Shown: positions 45,976 through 54,906, numbered from the stretch's first letter. The stretch is DNA of 64,000 nt from Mucilaginibacter xinganensis (GCA_026225055.1 JAMFSA010000069.1:1-64000); one strand, 5' to 3'. The notes: generated from the letters alone by a model not told the origin. Made by a program: numbers and translations.

Positions 45976-46325
45976 ACGAATTTTAGTTATATATGTATAA
46001 TCAGCCTTTTTAAAATAACTTTTAAGCCGCGGTGAAGCGCTCCCCAATAATTTCATGTTGGTGAAATTGTGCTATAGGAATTTGCAATATTTTTACAACA
46101 ATTTAAAAATCAATTTGTCAATTAAACTCAGGGGGTGATAGGAGCCTCAAATCATCAAAAGGGGGTTCGGAAAGTTTCCTCTATGAGCTACGGAGCTCGC
46201 TTTATGAAGGTAAGGCGGCTTGTTGGGGCTTGCTAAATGTAGCTGCAATCTACAGGCATGAATTTCGAAGTCCGTTAATATCTTCACCTTAAAGAACAGC
46301 CCTAATTCAACGGTTACACCAGATG
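45976..46325. other. Intergenic region between TetR and Lrp genes
   Basis: No protein-like frame is seen. The only notable part is a 22-nt segment near 46240-46262 that nearly repeats a segment at 44849-44870. Confidence 0.55.
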
Positions 46326-46793
46326 TTAATATGTTATATTTAAAGCACTTGCGTTTTTTATCTCACCTAGTACAAATGAACTTTGCATCTTAACAATCCC
46401 ATGAACCTTCGTCAATTTTTCAAACGCAAAAAGATTGTAATGGTCAAGGTCTCTTAGGACAACTTTTATTAGAAAGTCGTACATTCCTCCGGTGGAATAG
46501 CACTCCATTACTTCTTCAATATCCTTAATTTCCTGCTGAAAGCGTTTAATGTGTTCATCATTGTGTACGGCCAGAGACACATTACAAAAAACGATTAATG
46601 GTAATCCTACCTTCTTGTTGTCTACTAAGGCAACGTATCTTTTAATGTGCCCTTCATTTTCGAGTCGTTTTATCCGCTCGTAAACCGGGGTCTTGGATAT
46701 ATGCAACAAATCTGACAGCTCCTTCACATTCAGTTTGGCATTATCCTGCAAAGCCCTTAATATACCAATATCGGTCTTGTCCAATTTCGTCAT
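46326..46793 (-). CDS. Lrp/AsnC-family transcriptional regulator
   Basis: The 155-residue protein has an N-terminal HTH (L-N-V-K-E-L-S-D-L-L-H-I-S-K-T-P-V-Y-E-R-I-K-R-L) and a C-terminal RAM ligand domain (E-C-Y-S-T-G-G-M-Y-D-F-L-I-K-V). Such proteins sense amino acids. It is divergent from a DUF2000-EamA operon, so amino-acid or metabolite export is a reasonable guess for its target. Confidence 0.93.
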   Translation of the reverse strand: MTKLDKTDIGILRALQDNAKLNVKELSDLLHISKTPVYERIKRLENEGHIKRYVALVDNKKVGLPLIVFCNVSLAVHNDEHIKRFQQEIKDIEEVMECYSTGGMYDFLIKVVLRDLDHYNLFAFEKLTKVHGIVKMQSSFVLGEIKNASALNITY

Positions 46794-46832
46794 AGTCTTT
46801 TTTCCCTTTCTTAATCTACTAAAGCATCTAAA

Positions 46833-46877
46833 TTAGGAATTTTAGATCAAAAAACGATAGATTTTAGGAATAATTCC
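46833..46877. promoter_or_regulatory. Phased TTAGGAAT boxes between the lrp-type gene and DUF2000
   Basis: TTAGGAAT occurs at 46833-46840 and 46864-46871, 31 bp apart (about three helical turns). The second box belongs to the short palindrome GGAATAATTCC (46867-46877). Phased repeats in a divergent promoter are what Lrp octamers usually bind. Confidence 0.45.
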
Positions 46878-46946
46878 CGATTTTATAACATTGTGAAGTA
46901 CAAAAGGCCATGTTATGTAAATTTGTCAAAACATAATTCAGAAAGA

Positions 46947-47384
46947 ATGGATGACATCAAGACAACCACAGAATCAAACAAATGTGTGTTGATAATAGAC
47001 AATACGCAACCGGCAGGGATTATTGCCAATACAGCAAGTATCTTGTCAATTACATTGGGTAGACAAGCAGGAAATATTGTTGGGAAGGATGTTTATGACA
47101 AACAGGGAGAAAAACATCTTGGCATTACACAAATGCCAATTCCCATATTGGGCGCATTACCTGAAAAAATAAAAGCGATACGCATACACCTGCTATCGCT
47201 CCATATCGAAGACATGGTACTCGTGGATTTTTCCGATATCGCTCAAAAATCCAAAACATATGACGACTACGAAACCACGATGCTTGCAACTGACAACAAC
47301 AACATCCGCTACATCGGTATAGCCGTTTATGGTGACAAAAAAGTGGTCAACAAGGCCACGGGGAATTTAAGTTTGATTAAATAA
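46947..47384 (+). CDS. DUF2000-family protein
   Basis: The preferred start is the ATG at 46947 (MDDIKTTTESNKC), giving 145 residues; a longer frame from 46893 lacks family character. The protein has the alpha/beta fold with G-I-I-A-N-T-A-S-I-L-S-I-T-L-G and A-I-R-I-H-L-L-S, resembling peptidyl-tRNA hydrolase-like DUF2000 proteins. Its stop is one base before the transporter start, so the pair is co-translated. Function is unknown. Confidence 0.87.
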   Translation: MDDIKTTTESNKCVLIIDNTQPAGIIANTASILSITLGRQAGNIVGKDVYDKQGEKHLGITQMPIPILGALPEKIKAIRIHLLSLHIEDMVLVDFSDIAQKSKTYDDYETTMLATDNNNIRYIGIAVYGDKKVVNKATGNLSLIK

Positions 47385-47385
47385 G

Positions 47386-48279
47386 ATGATAAATAACAAG
47401 ACAATATTTTACCATTTTTTGGCAGTATTTACCATAATCATATGGGGAACCACCTATGTCTCAACCAAAATACTGATCAATAAAGGTCTTTCTCCTGTTG
47501 AAATATTATTTTACCGTTTTTTAATCGCCTATTTAAGCATACTTTTTATTTCCCACGGAAAAAGACGGGCAGACAATTATAAGGACGAATTTTGGCTATT
47601 TGTATGTGGTTTGTCTGGTGGTTCTCTTTTTTTTATGGCAGAAAACACGGCAGTAGGAATTACGCTGGCATCGAATGTTTCGTTACTCATTTGTACTTCA
47701 CCGCTATTCACCGTGCTATTATCTTCCCTTATTTACAAAACCTCCATTCGAAAAAAAACCTTATGGGGCTCTTTAATTGCTTTGCTGGGAGTTGCTTTGG
47801 TCGTTTATAACGGAAACTGTGTTTTTCATATTAACCCGGCAGGAGATGCTTTGACCATTATTGCCTCAATACTGTGGGCAGTTTACTGCTTAGTGCTGAA
47901 AAAGCTAACTTTGAAGTACGAGACCTTGTTCATAACCCGCAAAGTTTTCTTTTACGGAGTTCTATCCCTATGTTTCTATCTCTTATTCTATCCTTTGGAA
48001 ATAAAAACCGATTTACTGCGACAGCCTGTAATTTGGGGCAATTTACTTTTCCTCGGCTTAATAGCTTCCATGCTTTGCTACATTATGTGGAATTTTGCAA
48101 TCAAGAAACTCGGGGCTTCTAAAACCGCAAACTATATTTATATGGTGCCATTTTCAACTATTCTAACTTCTGCTGTATTTCTTGAAGAAACCATTACTTT
48201 TATCTCGCTTGCAGGCGCATTATGTATTATCGCAGGTGTCTATATTGCAGAAAAACAACCAAAATTACAAGTTGCTTAA
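47386..48279 (+). CDS. EamA/DMT-family transporter (RhaT/YdcZ type)
   Basis: The 297-residue protein has ten transmembrane segments in two EamA repeats, with W-G-T-T-Y-V-S-T-K near residue 20 and a second repeat starting at D-A-L-T-I-I-A-S-I-L-W-A-V-Y-C. DMT permeases export amino acids or metabolites. One base separates it from the DUF2000 stop, and an Lrp-type regulator is divergent, so amino-acid export is the best guess. Confidence 0.9.
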   Translation: MINNKTIFYHFLAVFTIIIWGTTYVSTKILINKGLSPVEILFYRFLIAYLSILFISHGKRRADNYKDEFWLFVCGLSGGSLFFMAENTAVGITLASNVSLLICTSPLFTVLLSSLIYKTSIRKKTLWGSLIALLGVALVVYNGNCVFHINPAGDALTIIASILWAVYCLVLKKLTLKYETLFITRKVFFYGVLSLCFYLLFYPLEIKTDLLRQPVIWGNLLFLGLIASMLCYIMWNFAIKKLGASKTANYIYMVPFSTILTSAVFLEETITFISLAGALCIIAGVYIAEKQPKLQVA

Positions 48280-48773
48280 ATAAATTTTATAATTAGCGTT
48301 TACAACTCATCGAACGCTTTATATGACAGACAATCAGGGAACATTCTGAACATGATGAAATACAGTGATTAGCTGAACAATATAGGCCAAAAATGGTCGT
48401 GCTGTAGCCGGTCTTATTTAATTGTAAACAAATGTTTGAGCTCAGGATATAGCTATTGGGATCGTTACATTTACGCGATTAAAAAAAGTGATGAGTGAAC
48501 TTCCTCCTTATCCGGTCTGCCGGTCCGTGTAAGTATGAGCAGTAAATCAGACAAGCAAAATAATATTAAAGCCATTGGTGCAATTGCTGCCATTGGCTCA
48601 TCGGAAGACGTTAATTTTTAAAGTCTGTCTTGTCTTCTCTTGATCATCAATTCAGACGAACATATAGATAAGAAAGCTTGATTGTCTTAAATTTCTGAAG
48701 TATCCATATAGTACTTTAAACTAATTAATAGCTGATTTGTCGTGATTAGGAAAAAATGGATTTTCTGTATGAC
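48280..48773. other. Intergenic region with one very short frame
   Basis: A 28-codon frame at 48535-48621 reads M-S-S-K-S-D-K-Q-N-N-I-K-A-I-G-A-I-A-A-I-G. It recalls the start of YtxH-like stress proteins but stops early, so I do not call it a gene. Nothing else is seen. Confidence 0.5.
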
Positions 48774-48803
48774 AAAAAAAGCCCGGCGGCTAAGGCACGG
48801 GCT
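48774..48803 (-). terminator. Rho-independent terminator downstream of the lmo0937-like gene
   Basis: On the reverse strand AGCCCG (48803-48798) pairs with CGGGCT (48785-48780) and is followed by seven T (48780-48774 as A on the forward strand). It is 20 nt downstream of the small membrane protein gene. Confidence 0.7.
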
Positions 48804-48823
48804 AAAAATTGAGTCTTTGATAA

Positions 48824-48979
48824 TTAAACTACCGTGTCGCGGCGCAGGATGCCAAGCACGAAGGAAATAATGGCTAAAACCAATAATATATAAATAAGGT
48901 TTCCGGCTGCATAAGCGAAAGTTCCGATCGCCCAGGATATGACCAGTATAACGGCGATGATGTACAGTAATGATCTCAT
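48824..48979 (-). CDS. lmo0937-type (DUF5670) small membrane protein
   Basis: This 51-residue gene reads MRSLLYIIAVILVISWAIG, then F-A-Y-A-A-G-N-L-I-Y-I-L-L-V-L-A-I-I-S, and ends L-R-R-D-T-V-V. The two transmembrane helices with a G-x-x-F-A-Y turn match the lmo0937 family exactly. It is short but has an intact start, stop and a terminator 20 nt downstream. The family is often expressed under stress; function is unknown. Confidence 0.88.
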   Translation of the reverse strand: MRSLLYIIAVILVISWAIGTFAYAAGNLIYILLVLAIISFVLGILRRDTVV

Positions 48980-49347
48980 AATAATTATTTTTAGTGGTGA
49001 TTAATATTTAAACTGTTTATTACAATTTATATACCAACACATCTTCTCGTTTTATTTCTGTGTATTTTATCCGCCATTAATAAAAAACTGTCCGAATAAG
49101 AAAACATAAGATGACAAAACTGTATAAATAAGATAATCCTGCTTCTCAATAAACTGTAGCGTGCACTTTTTTTATGTCGACTATCTCCATTTATACTGGC
49201 CCTTAAAGTACGCTGCAAGCAGTTAGAGCAGGTATTATTAGAATAAGCACCGACGTTTAGTTTAGTCAAAAATGTAAAACTCACCGATTATAAGTGAACA
49301 GCTTATCATTTTTCTGTACGATATTTACTTATTTAGAAATAGATAAA
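48980..49347. other. Intergenic region without a recognisable gene
   Basis: Gap upstream of the lmo0937-like gene and downstream of the Hpt gene. No coding frame or RNA feature is supported. Confidence 0.6.
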
Positions 49348-49650
49348 TTAGTGATCTGCCATGAGTTGGAATACCAGCGCAATTTCTATTTGTATCTGAC
49401 TGATCAATGCCTTCACTAAGCTATTTTCGTCCTCTCCCTGCTTTTCAAATTTGCGGGCGAGACCAGCAAGGTAAGACAAGCCCGCTGAAGCAGCCGTACC
49501 ATATAGCTTATGCCCGGTACTATTGAGACCTTTCCAGTCGTGGCTTCCAGCCTGCTTTTCCAAAGTAACCAGCGACTCTTCAAGTTCTACTCTGGTTAAT
49601 GCAAGTAATTGAATTGTGAATTGGTCTATCGAAATAAGGTAGTCCTTCAT
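49348..49650 (-). CDS. Solitary histidine phosphotransfer (Hpt) protein
   Basis: This 100-residue four-helix protein has the phospho-acceptor motif S-T-G-H-K-L-Y-G-T-A-A-S with His47. It has no kinase or receiver domain of its own. Hpt proteins relay phosphate between hybrid kinases and response regulators; neither is within several kb, so its partners are elsewhere. Confidence 0.9.
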   Translation of the reverse strand: MKDYLISIDQFTIQLLALTRVELEESLVTLEKQAGSHDWKGLNSTGHKLYGTAASAGLSYLAGLARKFEKQGEDENSLVKALISQIQIEIALVFQLMADH

Positions 49651-49733
49651 TTTTTATGAATGATGTTTCGCCTCCGTAGCTTAAAGCCAAATCATTGGCT
49701 CGCGCTTGGCGAGTACCGTACTTTAAAAAGCAC

Positions 49734-50660
49734 TTAATGAATGTTAAGGTTTAATTGTTCTTTCAGCCGGGTCATTTCCCATAGCAACCGGGTTTCGGGT
49801 ACAAGATGCTCCATATTCGAGTTCCGGGCTATATTTACGATTTCCCCGTTTAGCGTTCCGATCTCCGTTCGCCTCCCTAAACGGATATCCTGTAAAGTAG
49901 AAATGAGTTGCCCGTCAGAAAAACGGCTGATCCGCAACAAATTTTCCAGGACTTCATCTTTAGCCAATATTATTCCTTTTTCTCTTGCTACCAGTAAACA
50001 TTCTGTAATGATTCTATCTGCCAATTCAAGAGCTGCGGCATCCCTGTGGAAAATTCCGTTATCAACTTCGATCAGCGGACAAACAGAATTAAAAACGCTG
50101 TTAATGATCGCCTTTTTCCAGATCACCAGCTGGATATTTGTTTCGGCGACAAAACGAAACCATGAGGTGCTAAGCATGTCTATAACTTCCGTTAAAAATA
50201 GCCCACTTCCCTTTATCGTGCCAATGGGGCAATCCGTAATCGGTTTGAACCGCACCTCTCCGCTTTCCATGACCTGGCTGGTAACAAACAGCACGCAACG
50301 GTAGATTTCCGGGAAATTATGGTCAATAAATGGTTGTTCTACCCCCAGGCCATTCTGTAACAGGACAACCGGTGAATGGCCCGTTTTAGTTTTTAGTGTC
50401 TCTGCCAGATTTTCATTTCCGAATGATTTAGAGGTTAAAACGATGATGCCGTCCAATCCTTCAAAATTGCTCAGGGAACAGATATTAATCTCAGCTTCCA
50501 ATATTTTGCCTTCCAACATAACGCTTATTTTCTCCAGACTTTGTGCCCCATTATCTACACTCCCACGGAGCAATGTTACCTGCTGCTGGTTCAATTGTAA
50601 AAAGACGGCCAGGGCTTTCCCGATCGCGCCCGCACCGATAATATAGATATGCTTTTCCAT
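49734..50660 (-). CDS. panE: Ketopantoate reductase family (PanE/ApbA)
   Basis: The 308-residue protein has an N-terminal NADPH-binding motif, I-Y-I-I-G-A-G-A-I-G-K-A-L. It has the family blocks L-Q-N-G-L-G-V-E and K-K-A-I-I-N-S-V-F-N, with the catalytic Lys in I-W-K-K, and a helical C-terminal domain. It is divergent from a MocR regulator, with a CTGTATCTGT site 31 nt upstream. Reduction of ketopantoate to pantoate is the classical role, but many members act on other 2-keto acids, so the symbol names the family. Confidence 0.85.
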   Translation of the reverse strand: MEKHIYIIGAGAIGKALAVFLQLNQQQVTLLRGSVDNGAQSLEKISVMLEGKILEAEINICSLSNFEGLDGIIVLTSKSFGNENLAETLKTKTGHSPVVLLQNGLGVEQPFIDHNFPEIYRCVLFVTSQVMESGEVRFKPITDCPIGTIKGSGLFLTEVIDMLSTSWFRFVAETNIQLVIWKKAIINSVFNSVCPLIEVDNGIFHRDAAALELADRIITECLLVAREKGIILAKDEVLENLLRISRFSDGQLISTLQDIRLGRRTEIGTLNGEIVNIARNSNMEHLVPETRLLWEMTRLKEQLNLNIH

Positions 50661-50690
50661 TGCCGTAAAATTCCATTAAATTTGCGCACC

Positions 50691-50710
50691 AGTACAGATA
50701 CAGATTTTTA
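50691..50710 (-). promoter_or_regulatory. MocR-box candidate between panE and MocR gene
   Basis: AGTACAGATACAG plus ATTTTTA lies in the 75-bp divergent gap. On the reverse strand it reads CTGTATCTGTACT, 31 nt upstream of the panE start. The same core is found at 52251-52265 and 60806-60826. Confidence 0.6.
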
Positions 50711-50735
50711 ATAATTAAGCATAGCAGTTGATCCC

Positions 50736-52151
50736 GTGAAAGAATATCGCTACCAGCAGATCGCCGAAGTTTTTGAACAGCAAATCCTCACAGAAACCCT
50801 TCAAACGGGGAATAAGCTTCCTTCGTTACGTATGATCTGTACGGAAAATGAGGTAAGTCTAAGCACCGCGTTAAAAGCCTATTACACCCTGGAAAGCAAG
50901 TTTTTGATCGAATCCAGACCGAAATCGGGATATTTTGTATCCTATGCACCAAAACGTTTTCCGGGTATACCACAGATAAGCAAACCGGCTCAAAGTGTTA
51001 AATCGGAAGATATAGATGATCTTGTGAAAAAAGTTTATCATAAATACAACACTGATCATACCGCCCTCTCGCTGGCTATACCCGCACATGAATTGTTACC
51101 CATTGCGAAACTGAACAAAGAATTGATATTGGCTAGCCGTTCGCTCAGGGATTGCGGCAGTCATTACGAACAGGTGGAAGGTAATGAAAGACTGCGCCGC
51201 CAGATTGCCCGACGCTCATCCGCTATGGGAGCGCAACTCCGTATTCAGGACATTGTGATCACCGCCGGCTGCGTCGAAGCGATTTCTTATGCATTACGCG
51301 CTACCACCGTGCGCGGTGATCAACTGGCGGTCGAAAGCCCTGTATCGTTCGGAATGTTGCAGCTGGCGCAAGATCTCGGCTTGAATATTGTTGAATTACC
51401 TACTCATCCGCAAACAGGAATTGATATAGAAGCGCTAAAGCATGCTTTGGAAACCCAGCATATTAAAGCCTGTCTACTCATCAGCAATTTTAGTAACCCC
51501 CTGGGCAGTTGCATGCCGGATGAACACAAAAGAGAAGTTGTGCGTCTGATTGAAATGCACCAGGTACCATTAATCGAAAATGACGTCAATGGCGACGTTT
51601 ATTTCGGCGCATTACGTCCGACCTGCTGTAAATCTTATGACCAAAGCGGCCTTGTGCTTTGGTGCGGTTCCGTTTCTAAAACATTGGCGCCCGGTTACCG
51701 GGTTGGCTGGATCGCAGCCGGAAAATTCACCGATAAAGTGATCAACATGAAGCGAACCCATGCCATTGCCGGAACTAGCATCACACAAGAAGTCACTGCC
51801 GGGTTCCTTGAAACGGGTCGCTATGAGCATCACCTGCGGAAACTCCGCCAAACGCTGCATACCAACTCATTGCAATTTGCGCGAACCATCGGCGATTATT
51901 TTCCCGAGGGCACCCTGGCCAGCCGGCCACAGGGAGGATCTGTACTATGGGTAGAGTTGCCCCAAAACCGCTCCAGTCTCAAGCTGTATGAAAAAGCTAT
52001 CCAACAAAATATCATTATCGCCCCCGGAGGGATGTTTACGCTACAGAAACAATTTGATAACTGTTTGCGCTTAAACTACGGGCTTACCTGGACAGGCAAA
52101 CTCGAAAATAATTTAAAGTTATTGGGAAGGTTAGCTATGACTATAAAGTAA
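50736..52151 (+). CDS. MocR-type regulator (GntR winged helix fused to class I aminotransferase domain)
   Basis: The start codon is GTG at 50736. The 471-residue protein has a GntR winged helix (L-P-S-L-R-M-I-C-T-E-N-E-V-S-L-S-T-A-L and S-R-P-K-S-G-Y-F-V) in its first 70 residues. An aminotransferase-fold domain follows with N-F-S-N-P-L-G, E-N-D-V-N-G-D and the PLP-binding Lys315 in S-V-S-K-T-L-A-P-G. MocR proteins are PLP-dependent regulators of vitamin B6, amino-acid or transporter genes. It is divergent from panE. Confidence 0.93.
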   Translation: MKEYRYQQIAEVFEQQILTETLQTGNKLPSLRMICTENEVSLSTALKAYYTLESKFLIESRPKSGYFVSYAPKRFPGIPQISKPAQSVKSEDIDDLVKKVYHKYNTDHTALSLAIPAHELLPIAKLNKELILASRSLRDCGSHYEQVEGNERLRRQIARRSSAMGAQLRIQDIVITAGCVEAISYALRATTVRGDQLAVESPVSFGMLQLAQDLGLNIVELPTHPQTGIDIEALKHALETQHIKACLLISNFSNPLGSCMPDEHKREVVRLIEMHQVPLIENDVNGDVYFGALRPTCCKSYDQSGLVLWCGSVSKTLAPGYRVGWIAAGKFTDKVINMKRTHAIAGTSITQEVTAGFLETGRYEHHLRKLRQTLHTNSLQFARTIGDYFPEGTLASRPQGGSVLWVELPQNRSSLKLYEKAIQQNIIIAPGGMFTLQKQFDNCLRLNYGLTWTGKLENNLKLLGRLAMTIK

Positions 52152-52250
52152 ACACACAAATTATTTCAGGGGAAACCAGGAAATCTTGATAATCATCCTT
52201 CAAAGTCAATGCTAATTTAATCATTCCTGTGTTACCTATAATAATATCAA

Positions 52251-52265
52251 ATCTGTATCTGTTCC
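52251..52265 (+). promoter_or_regulatory. MocR-box candidate upstream of the aminotransferase operon
   Basis: ATCTGTATCTGTTCC lies 45 nt upstream of the class V aminotransferase start, in the same orientation to its gene as the sites before panE and the GNAT gene. Confidence 0.55.
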
Positions 52266-52309
52266 TTTTTATAAAATAGACCGTTCTTTGAACTCTAAGT
52301 TCTACAATA

Positions 52310-53514
52310 ATGCAACAACAGAATATGATCACAGAAGAAGAGGTATTAAAATTCAGAGAAGAAACCAGGGGGCCAATAGAGAAAATCCATTTTAATAACG
52401 CAGGGTCATCCCTCAATCCTACTATTGTTGTCGATACCGTTGTTAATTATCTCCGTGAGGAAGCCATTATCGGCGGTTATGAAGCGTACTTCAAGTATAA
52501 ACCCACGCTGGAGTACACGTATGATTTGATCGCGAAACTCATCAATTCGGAACGCGACGAAATTGAGATCCTTGAAAATGCCAGCACTGCCTGGGGCTCG
52601 CTTTCCATGGCATTAGATTCAATGAGGGCGATGAGATCATCACTTCTGAAATGGAATACATTACGAATCTGATTGCCTTTATTCACTTGAAAAAGACAAA
52701 GAGCATAAAGTTGCAGGTAATACCCAACGATGAGCAGGGTAATTTCCAGTTGCAGGCCTTGGAAAATGCGATTACCTCCAATACAAGACTGATTGCTATC
52801 ACTCACATTCCTTCTACAGCCGGAGCGGCATTGCCAATTGTTGAAATAGGTAAGATAGCACGGAAATACGGCGTGTTATATATGGTTGATGCTTGCCAGA
52901 CTGTGGGTCAGTTGCCGATTGACGTTAAGGAAATTGGCTGTGATATCTTGTCTGCGACCGGTCGTAAATATCTTAGGGCACCCCGGGGAACCGGTTTTTT
53001 GTTCGTCAAGAAAAACATTCAGGATCAACTGGACCTACTATTAGTCGACGGGCACACCGCTGAATTGACCAGCGAGGATAATTATCAGATTAGACCCGAT
53101 GGCAGAAGGTTTGAACTGTTCGAAAAAAGCCGCGCTTTAATCCTCGGGTTAAGAAAAGCAATTGAATACGCGTTGGCTATAGCTATTGACCGGATCTGGC
53201 AGCGAATACAGTTGTTAGCGGGCGAATTAAGAACCCAGCTAAAAGAGATTAAGGGTATAAACATTCACGATAGCGGGACACTCCAATATGGCATAGTAAC
53301 CTTTTCCGTTAATGGTTTAACGAGTCAGGTAATCAAAGCAAAACTTTCGGAAAGAAACATCAATGTTTCCGTAGGTTTGGCTAAATCAACATTGATTTAT
53401 ATGAATAAAAACGAACTTTATGACGTAATAAGGCCATCGGTTCATTATTATAATACTATTGAAGAAATCAACGTATTCTGCAAAGAATTGACTGCTATTA
53501 CAGAAGGAAAATGA
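52310..53514 (+). pseudogene. Class V aminotransferase/cysteine-desulfurase-like gene with a one-base frameshift
   Basis: The first 100 codons (MQQQNMITEEEVLKF, F-N-N-A-G-S-S, N-A-S-T-A-W-G) run into a shift near 52619: G-A-T-T-C is read where GATTTC is expected. Adding one T joins them to D-E-I-I-T-S-E-M-E-Y and the remaining frame. The joined 401-residue protein has the PLP Lys in S-A-T-G-R-K-Y-L-R-A-P-R-G-T-G and a normal family C-terminus. It is the first gene of an operon whose next genes overlap by 4 nt each and are intact. It is either a young pseudogene or a sequencing error. Confidence 0.85.
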
Positions 53515-53816
53515 TAACAAGAACCTGGCATGGCAAAACAAGCCTTGAAAATGCTGACAATTACCTGCAATTCTTACTGACCGCCGGCACTAAAGAATAT
53601 CTGCAGACTAAAGGAAACCTATCCATTAAAGTATGGCAACAAAAAGCAAAAGATTGCTGCCATTTCTGGACAGTTACCGAATGGACCGACGTTGATGCTA
53701 TTAAAGCATTTGCGGGTGTAGATTACGAAAAGGCGGTATATTATCCTGAAGACGAAGGCATTTTATTGGAATTTGAAGAAAAGGTAAATCATTACGAAAC
53801 ATTTTCGGCGTCATGA
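53511..53816 (+). CDS. Antibiotic-biosynthesis monooxygenase (ABM)-like protein
   Basis: The 101-residue protein has a dimeric ferredoxin-like fold: M-I-T-R-T-W-H-G-K-T, F-W-T-V-T-E-W-T-D-V-D-A-I-K-A-F-A-G and Y-Y-P-E-D-E-G-I-L-L-E-F-E-E. Related proteins are small cofactor-free or heme-degrading monooxygenases, or plain binding proteins. It overlaps both neighbours by 4 nt, so it is translated with the aminotransferase and the acetyltransferase. Confidence 0.82.
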   Translation: MITRTWHGKTSLENADNYLQFLLTAGTKEYLQTKGNLSIKVWQQKAKDCCHFWTVTEWTDVDAIKAFAGVDYEKAVYYPEDEGILLEFEEKVNHYETFSAS

Positions 53817-54442
53817 AAAAAAAGCTTACCGTAGAGAATTGGAAAAGACGCGAACACTTTAATTTTTTCAATCAATTTGAAGAACCATTTTACAGTGTTT
53901 GTGTGCGCTTGGACTGCACAATCGCTTATCAATTTTCAAAGTCAAACGGAATTTCCTTTTTTCTGCACTATTTGCACAAGTGCCTGGCCGCCGCCAATGC
54001 AATTGTGCCATTTAAATATCGTATCGAGGATGATGAGGTGTTTATATATGACCTGATTAATGCCGGAGCGACAGTAGGCCGCGAAAATGGAACGTTTGGC
54101 TTCGGTTATTTTTACTATCATAACAGCCTTGAAGATTTTGTTACCGCTGCAAGTGAAGAAATTAAACGCGTAAAAGGCACAACTGAATTAGCGCGTTCTC
54201 CAAAGAATGATCTCATCCGCTGCTCGGCTTTGCCGTGGATAGATTTCACATCCATATCCTATGCGCGAAGTTTTTCTGTAAAAGATAGTTGCCCCAAAAT
54301 ATCGTTTAGAAAGGTAACTGAGCTCAATGGCAAAAAAACGATGCCGGTTTCAGTCCATGTTCATCACGCTTTAGTGGACGGTATCCATGTGGGACAATTC
54401 ATTGATTGTTTCCAGGAACTAATGAACGAACGATATAGTTAG
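53813..54442 (+). CDS. Chloramphenicol acetyltransferase-like (CatA family)
   Basis: This 209-residue protein has the CAT fold and the catalytic motif H-H-A-L-V-D-G at 184-190 (His185 as the usual base). The trimer-type blocks P-W-I-D-F-T-S-I and P-V-S-V-H-V-H are also present. The length is normal for type A CAT. In this operon it may acylate an amino compound made by the aminotransferase rather than give drug resistance (inference). Confidence 0.88.
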   Translation: MKKKLTVENWKRREHFNFFNQFEEPFYSVCVRLDCTIAYQFSKSNGISFFLHYLHKCLAAANAIVPFKYRIEDDEVFIYDLINAGATVGRENGTFGFGYFYYHNSLEDFVTAASEEIKRVKGTTELARSPKNDLIRCSALPWIDFTSISYARSFSVKDSCPKISFRKVTELNGKKTMPVSVHVHHALVDGIHVGQFIDCFQELMNERYS

Positions 54443-54453
54443 TACCCCGATTT

Positions 54454-54906
54454 TTAAGCCTGCAGTGTGAATCTTACTTTATCCTTTGACGTTGCGCCGT
54501 TCTTATTGTAAAATTTAATAGCAGGGGCATTGAAATCAGGCGTATGCCACTGAACATTCACACACTCTTTTTCAATGGCCAGTTGCCTGAGTTTTTCAAG
54601 GATTACTGAGCCGATGCCAAGGCCACGAAATGACGAACGAATGTACAGGCAATCCATGTAAATAAAGTAAGCTGCATCCCAGGTGGAATAATCAAAAGTA
54701 AAACTACAGAAACCGTTTACCACCTCGTCAACTTCAATCACCCAGCAATGGAGTTGGCTGCCCGTTTCAAAAAGCTCCGTTTTCAGCCGCCCCTTTTTCC
54801 CCTCGCTTATGAAATCGGCTTTTTCGTAAGCCGTATGCTCGCCTATCAATAACATTAATTCATCCAGGTCGTTTTCTTTTATTTCGCGAATTAGGTAATT
54901 ACTCAT
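54454..54906 (-). CDS. GNAT-family N-acetyltransferase
   Basis: The 150-residue GNAT domain has the acetyl-CoA loop S-F-R-G-L-G-I-G-S-V (about 92-101), preceded by M-D-C-L-Y-I-R, and the C-terminal N-A-P-A-I-K-F-Y-N-K-N-G-A. It overlaps the LysR stop or start region by one base, so the two are co-transcribed on the reverse strand. The gene lies convergent with the CAT gene. Confidence 0.9.
   Translation of the reverse strand: MSNYLIREIKENDLDELMLLIGEHTAYEKADFISEGKKGRLKTELFETGSQLHCWVIEVDEVVNGFCSFTFDYSTWDAAYFIYMDCLYIRSSFRGLGIGSVILEKLRQLAIEKECVNVQWHTPDFNAPAIKFYNKNGATSKDKVRFTLQA

Noticed and set aside
48535..48621. 28-codon frame resembling the start of a YtxH-like protein
   Set aside because: Too short, and the hydrophobic segment of the family is incomplete; the similarity rests on A-I-G-A-I-A-A only.
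49741..50304. Open frame of 187 codons on the forward strand
   Set aside because: It is antisense to panE, which carries the Rossmann motif and family residues. The frame is a shadow.
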